A DNA stretch of 64,000 nucleotides from Anodontia alba (lineage: Eukaryota; Mollusca; Bivalvia; Lucinida; Lucinidae): NCBI GenBank assembly GCA_964016985.1, contig OZ024828.1, forward strand, positions 25,297,543 through 25,361,542, given 5' to 3'. The position numbers were made by a program, and so were the translations under genes. Each line of letters starts with the position of its first letter. Positions within the stretch are counted from its first letter, which is position 1. Below the pieces are notes generated by a model. The model was not told the origin of the DNA and searched no databases. It was given only the letters and a program-made list of their open reading frames with translations. This document shows, piece by piece, positions 1 to 10,108 of this stretch.

Positions 1-906
1 CAGGTAGGCCAAAATCTGCATCTCGAAAAGAAATCGTTTCCAAAATAAAGGAAATCATTGAAGGAGATGCCAGATTTACAGTTCGTGATATTGCACGAAA
101 GGTAGGCATATCACTTTCAACGGTTCACCTTATTTTGAAGAAGCATTTGAAAGTCAGAAAGATTTCTGCTAGATGGGTGCCACATCTGTTGACTGATGAG
201 CAAAAGAGGCAACGGGTTAAAGTGGCCAAAAAGCTGCTTCAGATGTTTCCAAAATATGACAAAAAGCAGTTTGCCAATGTCGTCACAGGTGATGAAACCT
301 GGGTCCATTATTTTGAGCCCGTCAGAAAGGTTAGCAATAAGATCTGGGCCACTAAATACAGCAAACGCCCAATAACTGCCAAACGTTCTTTGAGTACAAA
401 GAAGGTTTTGTATGCAATCTTCTTCTCTAGTGAAGGAGTCGCAATAAAAGTGCCAGTGAAAAAGGGCAAAAGCATCACCGGAAAGTACTACAAAGACGTA
501 GTACTGAAGGAACTGAAAAAGTATTATCAGAAACGACGCCCTGCCACTGGTTTTAAACATGTCCGTCTTCTACATAACAATGCCCCAGCTCATACCTCCG
601 CAATAGTTACGGCGTTTTTGAAGAAAGAAAAAGTAACTGTTTTGCTTTGCCTCCCCCCCCCCTCCTCCCCCTCCCCCCCCACCCCGTATTCCCCAGACCT
701 TGCCCCATGTGATTTCTTTTTGTTTCCGAAATTGAAAGCATTCCTTGCTGGGCGGAAATAACCAGTCCCGACAGGCACTTGGATCTGCCATTCATCAGTA
801 CCTTATTACTGTGCCCAAATCAGCGTACCGTGACGCCTTCAAGAAGTGGATACATCGACTGAAACTTTGCATTTCTAGCCAAGGTGAGTACTTCGAGGGC
901 ATGTAA
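1..906 (+). pseudogene. mariner-like transposase, 5' cut by window, inactivated
   Basis: DNA transposase of the Tc1/mariner superfamily, which cuts and pastes its own element at TA sites. The frame is open from base 3 to the stop at 759-761. It begins with a GRP linker motif, then a helix-turn-helix segment (FTVRDIARKVGIS), then the mariner signature ISARWVPHLLTDEQK. The catalytic domain shows the first Asp in VTGDETW (codon 291-293) and the third in PCDFFLFP (codon 711-713). The second Asp is replaced by Asn (HNNAPAH, codon 576-578; the family has HDNA). A poly-C tract at about 652-680 encodes an in-frame Pro/Ser-rich insert, so the second and third catalytic positions are 44 residues apart instead of the mariner 34. 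A +1 frameshift near 757 puts the C-terminus (SRQALGSAIHQYL, ending TAA 904-906) in another frame. Dead copy; family assignment is strong, subfamily is not resolved. Confidence 0.93.
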
Positions 907-981
907 TGAGTACTTTTGGGCTAACTTGAAATTTGAAGTCTCCAGATAGAAATAAGCAATTCATTTCGAACATCCCTCATA
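907..981 (+). mobile_element. mariner 3' UTR and probable terminal inverted repeat
   Basis: This follows the transposase stop. The stretch ending CGAACATCCCTCA resembles the inner-to-outer end of a mariner inverted repeat (its complement starts TGAGGGATGTTCG), with a TA at 980-981 as the expected target dinucleotide. The opposite end lies outside the window, so the boundary is inferred. Confidence 0.55.
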
Positions 982-1027
982 TTTTCAAATACTATATCCA
1001 ACTTCAGAAGAAACGAGTTTATAGATT

Positions 1028-1108
1028 TTTTTTTTCGCTTTAACTGTCGGGTGGTGTGTGTGTGTGGGGGGGGGGGGGGTTGGGACGGGGAGGGGGGAGG
1101 GGGGAGGT
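1028..1108. repeat. (GT)n plus G-run tract, G-quadruplex prone
   Basis: A short GT microsatellite runs directly into about 14 consecutive G and then further G4-G6 runs (to 1108). Several runs of three or more G within 50 bases could form a G-quadruplex. Similar GT-then-G tracts occur near 25757, 51541 and 53020. Confidence 0.8.
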
Positions 1109-1394
1109 AACTTTCCTATATATGGCACAAAACGGATGTGAGTGCCGAATAGCCCCCTTTTTCAGCGCTGCAAGGTATACGATTAGCCCCCTTTTTTCAA
1201 CAAAAAGTTTTTGACTGACCCGATTTTTCTTGATTCGTATGTGAAAGGCCCCACTTTTCTGACATCCCGGTATATGCGTTTATTTTTCGCTCAGAGATTT
1301 TTCGAGGCTGTGTGTTCTCTTGGTATTCAATGAATTGACTGCTATATTTGTCTAACTACCAGCAATAAATGGATAAAAAATCAAAGGGCAGTAT

Positions 1395-1536
1395 ATGAAT
1401 AGGTCAACATTTCGGATGAATGGGTCCGTTTTTTTCAAAGGCCAGGTATATATGAATGGGGTAGGTTTCGAAATACTGACTCGCACATCCATACCTAAAT
1501 TACCCCCAAGTTATCCCCCCCTCCCCATCACCACCC

Positions 1537-1576
<40 letters not shown>
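1395..1576 (+). repeat. dispersed repeat with C-runs and (AC)n microsatellite
   Basis: Bases 1395-1485 match, in inverse orientation, 24585-24665 (shared words ATGAATGGG, TTTTTTCAAAGG, GGTATATATGAATGG). C-runs follow at 1502-1537 and a pure (AC)n from about 1540 to 1576. The inverse copy has its G-runs at the equivalent place (24497-24535), so the C/G tract belongs to the repeat. No coding potential recognised. Confidence 0.6.
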
Positions 1577-1577
<1 letters not shown>

Positions 1578-2092
1578 GAGCTTTAACTAGAAAATTCTAT
1601 GAGAGCCGATCTATCATTTTTGGGTCGATTGTTTACATACACCAACATTTCCTTAAGGTTGCTGTCTACGTGATTATCATTGATTGAAGAAATCAAACCG
1701 CGCATTTGTACGAAGTTCAGGTAACTTTTATTTATTGCCGCGCTATTCTTGTTGCTGTGACGTCGGAGTGTCGTGCAAAGAGGGTTATCTGTAAAGCGTG
1801 GACTAGGACATGGCGTCTGATCAGTGTCTGCACTGTTGTTTTAAACAATAGAAATTAAACGAAAAACAAAGTCCCCGTTCAGGACCATTTTCCCAGCCTA
1901 CATGTAAACTTAGAGACAATCGACCCACCAGTGCCGTCATTGCTGTGATTGTTCATGTTTTGTCCTGTTCTTTGTTTTATATTTGTATGTAAAAATGGGA
2001 CTCTAGCATTATGATCATCTCTGCAAGGCTGAAGAAGCTGTTTGCATTACCTTTCTGTTGCCTGTGGTTTGTGTACTGTCTGTCATGATTGG
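1577..2092. other. no gene; one hairpin-family F fragment
   Basis: AT-rich sequence without a supported gene. Bases 1795-1843 (GGCGTCTGATCAGTGTCTGC) are half of an F-family hairpin. Nothing else recognised. Confidence 0.5.
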
Positions 2093-2365
2093 CATCACGA
2101 AAACACGCCTATATAATTTTGACCCCCCTTAAACCCCACTTTTATATAGTGAAACTGGGGTTTACAGGGGTATATATCATTTTTCTTATTTTTCTAAAAC
2201 ACAGATTGTGGATACTCGTTAGAACCGCCTCGCCGAGGCGTTTCTAACGAGTACCCACAATCTATGTTTTGAGCAGAAATATGAAAAATATCAGAAATTT
2301 TTATCTGGAAATTTTCCTTTTTTGTAAAATTTTCAATGTATTTCATTAGGCGTGTTTTCCTAATG
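2093..2365 (+). mobile_element. PalA MITE copy 1 (reference description)
   Basis: Non-autonomous DNA element of about 275 bp. Ends are inverted: CATCACGAAAACACGCCTAT at the left and the inverse of CATTACGAAAACACGCCTA at the right. It contains three successive hairpins: AAACCCCA pairing with TGGGGTTT; a long central palindrome of about 60 bp built on GTACTCGTTAGAACCGCC and its inverse around CTCGCCGAGG; and CTGAAAATTTTCAG (weak in this copy). No open frame. No consistent target-site duplication can be seen across the copies, so the parent transposase superfamily is unknown. About 18 copies lie in this window, in both orientations. Strand is set so the CCCCTTAAACCCC arm is on the left for plus. 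Confidence 0.85.
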
Positions 2366-2555
2366 GTTTGCTTTTCCTCTTGGTTTCATTGGTAGGCTAT
2401 GATCTGAGATTGTAGTTATTCCTGAACATCTTCTTAAGTATGCTTTGAGTATGCTAAGTGTTAAAGAGTAAAGCGGTCAGATCTGAACTAAACTACTATA
2501 TATTGGAGGAGAATGTGATGGAGAATTGTGTAAATACTTGTGTAAATACTTATTA

Positions 2556-2776
2556 CACCACAGCCTCTTTATAACACTATTGTTGGGGTCCACAGCACAG
2601 CATAAACCGTGTTAAACAACCGTGTTATATCCAAACAAAAATATATAGATTATAGTGAAAAATGACCATTTATAATCATTTTTTCAATATAATCTACACA
2701 TTTTGGTATCCATCTTTGATTCGTGTTATATCCAAAACCGTGTTATAACGAACCGTGTTATAAAGAGGTTGTAGTG
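2556..2776. mobile_element. MITE K, TA-flanked, Tc1/mariner-pogo type ends
   Basis: Inverted ends CACCACAGCCTCTTTATAAC and the inverse of CACTACAACCTCTTTATAAC, each flanked by TA (2554-2555 and 2777-2778). Internal GTGTTATA motifs repeat. TA duplication and internal repetition fit a pogo/Tigger-derived non-autonomous element. No coding capacity. Confidence 0.75.
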
Positions 2777-2795
2777 TATGCTCCATGATAAAATC

Positions 2796-3000
2796 AGCTG
2801 CAACGTCAGAGAATATACTTTCGGGCATGTGTGCCCAGCGAATATGCCGATCAGCCTGCCCTTCCGCGCAGTCTGATTAGAACCTTTTAGATAGCCAGGG
2901 ATGCAAAGATTCTTCATGCGGACAGCGAAGACTCTGATCAGACTGCGCAGATGCGCAGGCTGATTTGAGTCGTCGCTGGGCGCACATGTTGCGGCTCAAA
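2796..3000. mobile_element. MITE family E, copy 1
   Basis: Inverted ends (GCTGCAACGTCAG at left, TGTTGCGGCTC at right) enclose two GATCAGCCTGC / GCAGGCTGAT type hairpin halves on each side of a central segment GATAGCCAGGGATGCAAAG. No open frame. The inner hairpin is shared with family E2. Confidence 0.7.
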
Positions 3001-3143
3001 TAGTATAACCTTTCTTGAAGTCAAGAAACCAAATGGCCTTATGGACTTATGTGCGACGTGTCTTTACTATGCTATAAATCACTGTTGGCTACTCAATTGT
3101 AGAAGTGTACAATTTCCTCCCAGTGGCATACCTTTGACTTCTA

Positions 3144-3380
3144 GGCCGCAGCTTGAGAAAATGTACCTTCTAACGTGTGCGCCCAACAACGACTCAAATC
3201 AGCCTGCGCATCCGCGCAGTCTCATCAGTCTTCGTTGTACACGTGAAGACACTTTTTCATCCTTGGCTGTCCAAACTGTGCCCAGTGAAGATTCTGATCA
3301 GACTGCGCGAATGCGCAGTCTGATCTGAATCTTCGCTGGGCGCATATGTCTGAGGGTACATTTACTGACATTGCGATGCT
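3144..3380. mobile_element. MITE family E, copy 2
   Basis: Same order as copy 1: CCGCAGCTTGAGAAAA end, CAGCCTGCGCATCCGCGCAG hairpin, central CCTTGGCTGTCC, GATCAGACTGCGCGAATGCG hairpin, then GACATTGCGATG end. Copies 1 and 2 lie 140 bp apart. Confidence 0.7.
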
Positions 3381-4491
3381 AATAATTTTACAGAGAAATC
3401 GCGCGCAGTGATTTATTGTGCAATGTGTCTTGTGCATTATTTCCTATTTGGTACAAGCTGCACCACGGCGTACAGTCGATTGACAGCTAAATTTCATCTG
3501 TGATTGAACGCGCTTATTTGGACGTCCATCGATGGATAATGTTTGCCGTCCACGGATAAATAATGTTTCAAATTATTCTGGTTGAAAGCACACACAATCG
3601 GTATCTGAACACCTTTTTGACTGTAACAGTTCCGCCTGTCCGAGTAGTATTTGGTACTTATATGCTAGATTCTAAGTTTAGGCTATTTGATTAAGCCATT
3701 AAAACAAAACAACACAAATAAATGATATGAGAAAGAAAGACAGAAAGAAAGAAGAAAGAAAGAAAGAAACACGGGAACAGCAGCCTGATAAGACACTGAT
3801 ACTTGTGATAAGATGCAAGCGAAAAGAACTCACGGATTAGTACAGACAGTGCATGGATCACTTTGTAATCAACTTTTTTTCTTGCTTTTATTTCAATAAA
3901 TATATCACTGTAATCTTAACTGAAATTTGATTATTTTCATTTCTAGTGTTTGTGTAATATATATGTCTTCAGGTTTCAAGGGCAATCATGCGCCGCATAA
4001 TACGAGATAATCGGATTTGATGAATGAGATTTTTCATCAAGTCGAATAAAAATTAAACCTAGTCATAGAAAAACAAGGCGATAAACCATATACAAACAAA
4101 ACAATGTGACCAACTTGACCCATGTTTGCAGTGCCTTTGCTACCTAAATAGCCATTATTTGGACCTGACAGATAAGACAGAACTTATCTGGTTTTGCGAT
4201 TGATGTAGATTACATGTATATGTATTAGCATTTCGCCTTCAGTGCTCGACTGTCTTCGAGACTTGTTCGATTGCTTGTGTCCCAGTCCCAGTTTTACAGA
4301 TAAACCTCTATCAAAAGCCCTCTTGATGTTTCAGCGACAAGAATAGCGCGGACATACATAATCGTTACCTATATTACATACAAACGCACGGTTTGATTAT
4401 ATTGGTCAATGATAATCATGTTGACAACTACCTTAAGGACATTTTGCGTTTGTATTCTATGGAAAAAATGCAAACAATCGATCCAAAAATT
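3381..4491. other. no gene recognised; (AAAG)n at 3733-3769
   Basis: AT-rich, unassigned sequence. It holds a short purine (GAAA)n tract at about 3733-3769. I see no supported coding region, RNA gene or element edge. Confidence 0.5.
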
Positions 4492-4731
4492 GTGCCAGCG
4501 CTCGACAAAACCTACAATAAAACCTGTGTAACCTGTGCGACCAGCAAAGACTCAGATCAGCCTGTACATCCACCCAGTATGGTAAGAGTTCTCTATAATC
4601 CCCCTTTAGATTGCTTGGAGGCTGTAGAAGGCATATGCGATCAGCAAAGACTCTGATCAGCCTGCGCAGAAGCGCAGGCTGATCTGCGTCTTCGCTGGTC
4701 GCACAAGTCTTGTTGTAGGTTGCTGGCTCAA
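4492..4731. mobile_element. MITE family E2, copy 1
   Basis: Ends TGTGCCAGCGCTCGACAAAA and its approximate inverse GTTGCTGGCTCA. Next inward CCTACAATAAAACCTGTG pairs with ACAAGTCTTGTTGTAGG. The core holds AGCAAAGACTCTGATCAGCC and the inverse hairpin GCGCAGGCTGATCTGCGTC. Shares the hairpin core with family E but not its ends. Confidence 0.75.
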
Positions 4732-4852
4732 ATGTGACTTCGGCGCATATGGGAACATCAAAGATCTAGATGAGCTATTGAAGCCGCATAACCTGATAAG
4801 GACCTTTGTTATGCATTGGTGTACTCTACAATTTCCAATTATTTAGTGGGTA

Positions 4853-4920
4853 GACAGTGAAGGACCCTATCAGACGGCGCGGCTGTGCAGGCTGGTCTGG
4901 ACCTTCGCTGTCCGCATAGG
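4853..4920. repeat. isolated E-type hairpin
   Basis: Single degenerate hairpin (GAAGGACCCTATCAGACGGC against GTCTGGACCTTCGC) with no terminal repeats. Probably a decayed E/F-family fragment. Confidence 0.45.
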
Positions 4921-4963
4921 TTCCGAAGGCGTATTTTTGCAAGGCGCTACTTATATTTCCCTC

Positions 4964-4965
4964 AT

Positions 4966-5000
<35 letters not shown>
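4964..5000. repeat. (TTTA)n microsatellite
   Basis: About nine uninterrupted ATTT repeats. Confidence 0.95.
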
Positions 5001-5194
5001 TACTTAACCACTGGCTGGCTTTTACCCGCAAATAAAGTTCAATACACACTTAACAGAACAATTTGTTAAATCGGTAATGACTTTCGATCTTTACGCACTG
5101 TCAACACTATTCTTGACATTTCCGGACCAGTGCACTGAATTAAACGCATGTAGGTCAACTGCACTACTGGGATATTTGTTTCAAGAGAAAATTT

Positions 5195-5360
5195 CATATT
5201 AAAGGGAAATAAACTCTCAGGGGAGGCAGCTGTGTCAAAAGATTATTTTCCTTGAGGTAAATTTGCAATGCTAAAATATTTAGAGCGGTCAGTAAGATGC
5301 GTGCCCATTTTTGCCACTGTTTAGCTGCCCAAACATGACGGCAGAATTTGCCACCGCTAC
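5195..5360. repeat. dispersed repeat D fragment
   Basis: Begins TTAAAGGGAAATAAACTC and carries GGGGAGGCAGCTGTGTCAAA, as in the other D repeats. Its right end (AACATGACGGCAGAATTTGCC) recurs in inverse orientation at 7202-7240. Confidence 0.5.
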
Positions 5361-5406
5361 ACGTCATCATAAAATATATACAAAAGTCACATATGAAATG
5401 CGTATC

Positions 5407-5689
5407 CATCACGAAAACATACCTATATTATTTTGACCCCATTAAACCCAATTTTTATATAGTAAAACTGGGGTTTACCGGGGTATACAGTATTTTTCTT
5501 ATTTATGTTCAAAAAATAGATTGTGGGTACTCGTTAGAACCGCCTCGGCGAGGCGGTTCTAACGAGTACCCACAATCTATATTTTGAACAAAAATAAGAA
5601 AAAAATATCACAATTTTTCATCTTAATATTTTCGTATTTTCAGCGGTAAAATTTACAATGTATTTGTATTTTAGCGTGTTTTCGTAATG
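5407..5689 (+). mobile_element. PalA MITE copy 2
   Basis: Full-length copy with CATCACGAAAACATACC at left and CGTGTTTTCGTAATG at right. The central palindrome 5519-5578 is nearly perfect (CCGCCTCGGCGAGGCGG centre). Confidence 0.88.
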
Positions 5690-6248
5690 TCACAAAGTCA
5701 ACTGATAACTTAAATGTCCATGCATATCAAGTGGTTATAAGATATAGAAATATCTTTTTTTTTTAAGTATGAAAAGAACTTACCTTCTAACTTGTGCAAA
5801 TTTGGGACCAAAAGGTTCCCTTTTCTTTTTCATGAATTCATTAAATACTAACGTCAGTTTGTTTCACAATGTTCCGTCCAGAGCAGCCGGAGATTAAAAT
5901 ATCAGAAAAACTTTTGAATAAAAACACAGTGCGTATATGTCTGTAGGTACCCAAACTGATACACAAAACTAAAATCTTGTCCTTTCATGTAAATAACGGA
6001 CTGAATACCGGTTTGTAATTTATCAGCACGTGCAAGTGGGGCAGCTAAGTACACTATAAGAATTTGGTCAATGTACATTGTATAGAGCTGTTTGAGTAGC
6101 CTACTTTGTAGCCAAAATATACCTTTATTTGAATGCATTTGGCTATTGTATTTTTCGGCTGCCCTAGATGGAACATTGTAAAACATAATAACATAAGTAT
6201 TTTATATAATTATGAAAAAAAAAAATGTTTTGTCTCAAATTCACGCAA
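5690..6248. other. no gene recognised
   Basis: Unassigned AT-rich sequence between a PalA MITE and the tandem array. Short open frames on both strands have no recognisable family features. Confidence 0.5.
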
Positions 6249-7006
6249 GTTGGAAGCTAATAAAAGGCTGAAAGGATTGCCTTTGGAAACAAAGAACACT
6301 CAAAATTACAAAAATCGGAGACTAGGTTTCATTGAGTCTCTTCATATGCAACACTGTAATTTGCGAAGCTGCATACATGTACGCCCCCTAGCGCCGGCTT
6401 AAGCGGTATTCGAGTTTCAAAATAACCAAGATAGGTTCAATGATCCCAAAGTAAATAAAATATAACCAGCACTATGATGATGTACGGGGAGACTTTTTAC
6501 GGCCGCCACACGGCACAACATCAGCTGCAATAGAGTAAAATACAAGTCTAAAAGGATTGCCTTTGGAAAAAAAGAATACACAAAATCACGAAAATCGGAG
6601 ACTCCGTTTGATTGAATCTCTTCATAGGCAACACTGTAGTTTGCGAAGCTGCATACGCCCCCTGCGCCGGCTTAAGCGGTATTCGAGTTTCAAAATAATG
6701 AGGATGGGCTTAATGATCCCAAAGGAAAGAAAATATAACCTGCACTATGATGGTGTACAGGGAGACTTTTTACGGCCGCCACACGGCACAACATCGCCAC
6801 ACGGCACAACATCAGCTGCAGTAGAATGAAATAAAAGTCTAAAAAGATTGCCTTAGGAAACAAAGAACACACTAAATCACGAAAACGGGAGACTCGGTTT
6901 GACTGTCGTTTGCAAGGCTGCATACGCCACCTAGCGCCGGCTTAAGCGGTATTCGATTTTCAAAATAACCAAGTGGGCTCAATGATCCCAAAGGAAATAA
7001 AATATA
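6249..7006. repeat. tandem array, unit about 285 bp, 2.6 copies
   Basis: Three successive units start with AAAGGATTGCCTTTGGA-type sequence at 6271, 6551 and 6843. Each contains GCTGCATACGCCCCC, CGCCGGCTTAAGCGGTATTC and TCAATGATCCCAAAG. Units 1 and 2 also carry GACTTTTTACGGCCGCCACA; unit 2 has a small extra duplication of CGCCACACGGCACAACAT at 6778-6810. Unit 3 is truncated at about 7006, where a T-rich run begins. A fragment of the unit start recurs near 33417-33450, so the unit is also dispersed. Confidence 0.85.
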
Positions 7007-7068
7007 ATAATAAGTTTTTTTTTTGTTTTTTTTTTTTTTGTTGTTTTTTTGTTTTTTTTTGTTTTTTC
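7007..7068. repeat. T-rich low-complexity run
   Basis: Interrupted poly-T with single G breaks directly at the truncated third tandem unit. Confidence 0.9.
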
Positions 7069-7949
7069 ATATTCATAAAATGCATTTTTATCTCTTAATA
7101 ACCCCTTGATATGGCTAGACATGTAAGTTATCAGTTGAATTAGTGAGATACACATTTGTGAGATACGTGATTTTTGTTAATATTTTATGATGATATGTAG
7201 AGGTGGCAAATTCCGCCGCCATGTTCGGGCAGCCGGCAGATTATCCTTAAAGGTCCTTTTTACATGTATACTGACAACGTTTAGTGGCGGTATTTATGAA
7301 TGGGTTATATCAGGCAAGTATCTGTCTGGTCGCGGTCGGAAAATTTAAACCGCTTCATGTCTCAGAATGGGAAGGGTTTTTCAACATTAATATGCCTTGT
7401 GATTATTAATTATACAAAATGTAGTTTTCTGCCTGTTAAGAATATGACAACAACCACATCTTAGATTTACGTGCTTACTACGGAATCATTGGGACTTCGG
7501 AATTAATGTTCTTTCTGTACATAGCTGGAGACATGAAGACTAGATGGATTCCACAGTACAGAAAACCTATTTTTAAACTTGAGAAAAATTTTAAACAAAC
7601 AAACAAAAACAAAAAAAGCATGCATTGCATTTAATTTATCAAGTCTGCAGTCGCCAGTCCCCTGGGTAGTATTGCATTGCTGTGACTGCACACTGCACAA
7701 ATACATTATAAAAATAAATATAGGCATTCCGAGGAGAGACGCAGTCCTCGGATAGCCACGGGCAAGGGTTGATTTGCGCAAAAAAAAAAAAAAAATGGCA
7801 ATTCAAAAATCTAGCTGGGTCAACACGGAACATATGAAATGACATACTATCCTCGGACGAAAGTTGTCAGTGACGTCATGGATTGTTTATAATGTTAGAC
7901 CAAGTCAATTTTAACCCTTCTCTTGCTAAACACGACATGCCCTGTCTAA
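7069..7949. other. no gene; D-type fragment at 7200-7270
   Basis: Mostly unassigned. Bases 7202-7240 are the inverse of 5315-5357. Poly-A of about 15 occurs at 7780-7795. Confidence 0.45.
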
Positions 7950-8016
7950 GCAAACAGTGTAGATCCAGATCAGTTGGCTTCTGAAGACGCCAACTAATCT
8001 GGATCTGCACTGTTTG
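7950..8016. repeat. F-family hairpin
   Basis: GCAAACAGTGTAGATCCAGA at left pairs with TCTGGATCTGCACTGTTTG at right. The loop side carries GTTGGCTTC/GAAGACGCCAAC. Member of a short hairpin family present a dozen times in the window. Confidence 0.75.
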
Positions 8017-8240
8017 TCATTAAATATGTGCATTTCTATCAAAAAGTCGGATCAAGTCTTCTGATAGGCTGGAAGGGTATGGATGTGTCATTAGACCAAC
8101 TTAGTACTGTAATAAGGAGGGGTGAAAGTCCGTACAAGGAAGTGCCCTTTTGTCACCACGAAGCGTTATAAGTTCGGCTGAGTTGGTAGATCCTCATCTG
8201 GTGCACTAGGGCCTGATCCACAGTTCCCCAAAAGTGTCCA

Positions 8241-8483
8241 GGGCCCAGTTGTTCAAAACTAACGATGTCGTTAGTTAACGATTCGTTAAAATTTACATTG
8301 AGTCATACGCAAATATGCTGAAATTTTTTGCTGAAAAAATGTGAGTAGCTTTTGCAGTGCAAAAGCTACTCACATTTTTTCAGCAAAAATATCAGAATAT
8401 TGTATATTGAATCTGCTAAAACAGTTAACGAAATGACCCTTAACGAGCTCGTTAAGCTAACGATGCTTTGAACAACTGGGCCC
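8241..8483. mobile_element. MITE I, copy 1
   Basis: Inverted ends GGGCCCAGTTGTTCAAA and TTTGAACAACTGGGCCC. The inner palindrome at about 8328-8390 pairs TGAGTAGCTTTTGCA with TGCAAAAGCTACTCA. Second copy at 48453-48697 in inverse order. No coding capacity; superfamily unknown. Confidence 0.85.
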
Positions 8484-9851
8484 GGATTGTAGCATACAAG
8501 TCAGCACTGCATTGCTATTTGGGAATATTTCTGACTCAGTGTGTAGCTTCTGACGTCAGCTGAACCTTAGGTGTTACGTTATGAAAAGGAATGAACATAA
8601 AAATAAAGAGTTGGAATTTCGACACAATATATGATTTGCTTAAGTAGGGAATGGTTGTCACACCTTAAGGGGCAGGCATATGATTGGGGCCAATAGTTTT
8701 TGACAAACACACATATCTGGTCTATTAACAACCCGGATCAAGCAACCTGATTTGCTGACAATTAGTAGTGAGTGTGGCATCTTAATTTATTCAGCATGAA
8801 GAGGGTAAATAGTATTTTTCGAATGTCATACTTATATGTACCAACTTCAAGGTCACCGTGAAACTTGAAAGCAAAAATTATATATATATATGGGAGAAGG
8901 AGCATAACATCTAACAAAAATCTTTTTGGTAGCACTGGATCCAGAAAGGATGCTGAAATGATAGGCGTTAAACTATATGTTGGGAGTTAATCATTAACAG
9001 TGCAAATGATTTGTTTACTGAGGCCTTTCGGCTTTCGCCTTCTTCAGAGGTTTTCTATTTTAAAAAATAATATAAAAAATGTAAAATTTACGAATTAAGA
9101 TTATGCCCTTTTCGGGCCCATGTTATCTGGTCCGCTGCGACTTGATAACTGATCGTGTTTAGATATATGTGAAATATAAACAATAGGCGTATATATATAG
9201 GACTTCGGCAGTTCTGTAATTTGTCTAGTAGCCGCAGTGGTTTTCCTTTTCTATAAAATTCTTGAATAAAGAAGTAACACTTTAGATGACTGACATGATT
9301 GAAAAATTTACTTAAAACTATTCTAGGAAACCCAATAATTAGCTTAAGAATAGAAAGAATTGATACCTGTAATAATATAGGTTCGTCAAAGAAGGACTTC
9401 TAAAACTATTACTTAGAAATGCTAGACACGACTTCGTCTGAAGATAATAATTAATTTTTAGACTGCAAATTCTAACATAATAAGGTGATATTTTGAATTG
9501 CTGTTTCCTTTGATTTAACTGGAAAGAAGTGCATAACGTGTCATGCGATTCGGACACAATTCGCGTGTCCCACGAACTTGAAATATCAAGCCTTATATTG
9601 TGTGGGAGAAAACAAAGAATTAAAACATTACTTATTCATTGCCATTATCAACATTCTAAGGGATATATTCATGATCTTAAAGGTAGCAATCTCGCTCAAA
9701 TGACCCCTTATTAACTTGTCTGATCATCTGTCTGTAGGCGTTTGTGACTTTTGGTTTGCTGTCAAAGGCATTGGGTTATTATCAGACGTAGGTAGAATTG
9801 TATTGCAACTATGTGCTTTGACAAAAATATATACAGTACAATTCCACAATA
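8484..9851. other. no gene recognised; GAAA-loop motif at 9028-9055
   Basis: Unassigned. On the minus strand 9055-9028 reads CTGAAGAAGGCGAAAGCC and then GAAAGGCC. This resembles a hammerhead core (CUGANGA ... GAAA), but the flanking stems I and III are not evident. Confidence 0.35.
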
Positions 9852-10108
9852 CATCACTGAAAACATGCATATCACTTTTATATAGTAAATCTGGGGTTTA
9901 TAGGGGGTATACATTATTTTTCTTATTTCCGCTCAAAAACATAGATTGTGGTTACTCGTTAGAATCGCCTCGGCGAGGCGGTTCTATCGAGTACCCACAA
10001 TTGATGTTTTGAGCAGAAATATGGAAAGTATTAGAATTTTTATCTGAAAACTTTCAGTTTTTGGTGGTGAAATTTTCAATATATTTGAATAGGCGTGGTT
10101 TCGTAATG
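9852..10108 (+). mobile_element. PalA MITE copy 3
   Basis: The left arm has lost the CCCCTTAAACCCC segment; the rest is intact, ending GGTTTCGTAATG. Central palindrome at 9946-10004 has a few mismatches. Confidence 0.82.

Noticed and set aside
2220..2240. Bacterial-type rho-independent terminators at the GC-rich hairpins
   Set aside because: The hairpins are parts of MITEs in a metazoan context and are not downstream of genes.
9028..9055. Hammerhead-ribozyme-like core on the minus strand (CTGAAGA then GAAA)
   Set aside because: Core nucleotides fit CUGANGA/GAAA, but stem II has an extra A and I cannot find stems I and III with a cleavage site.
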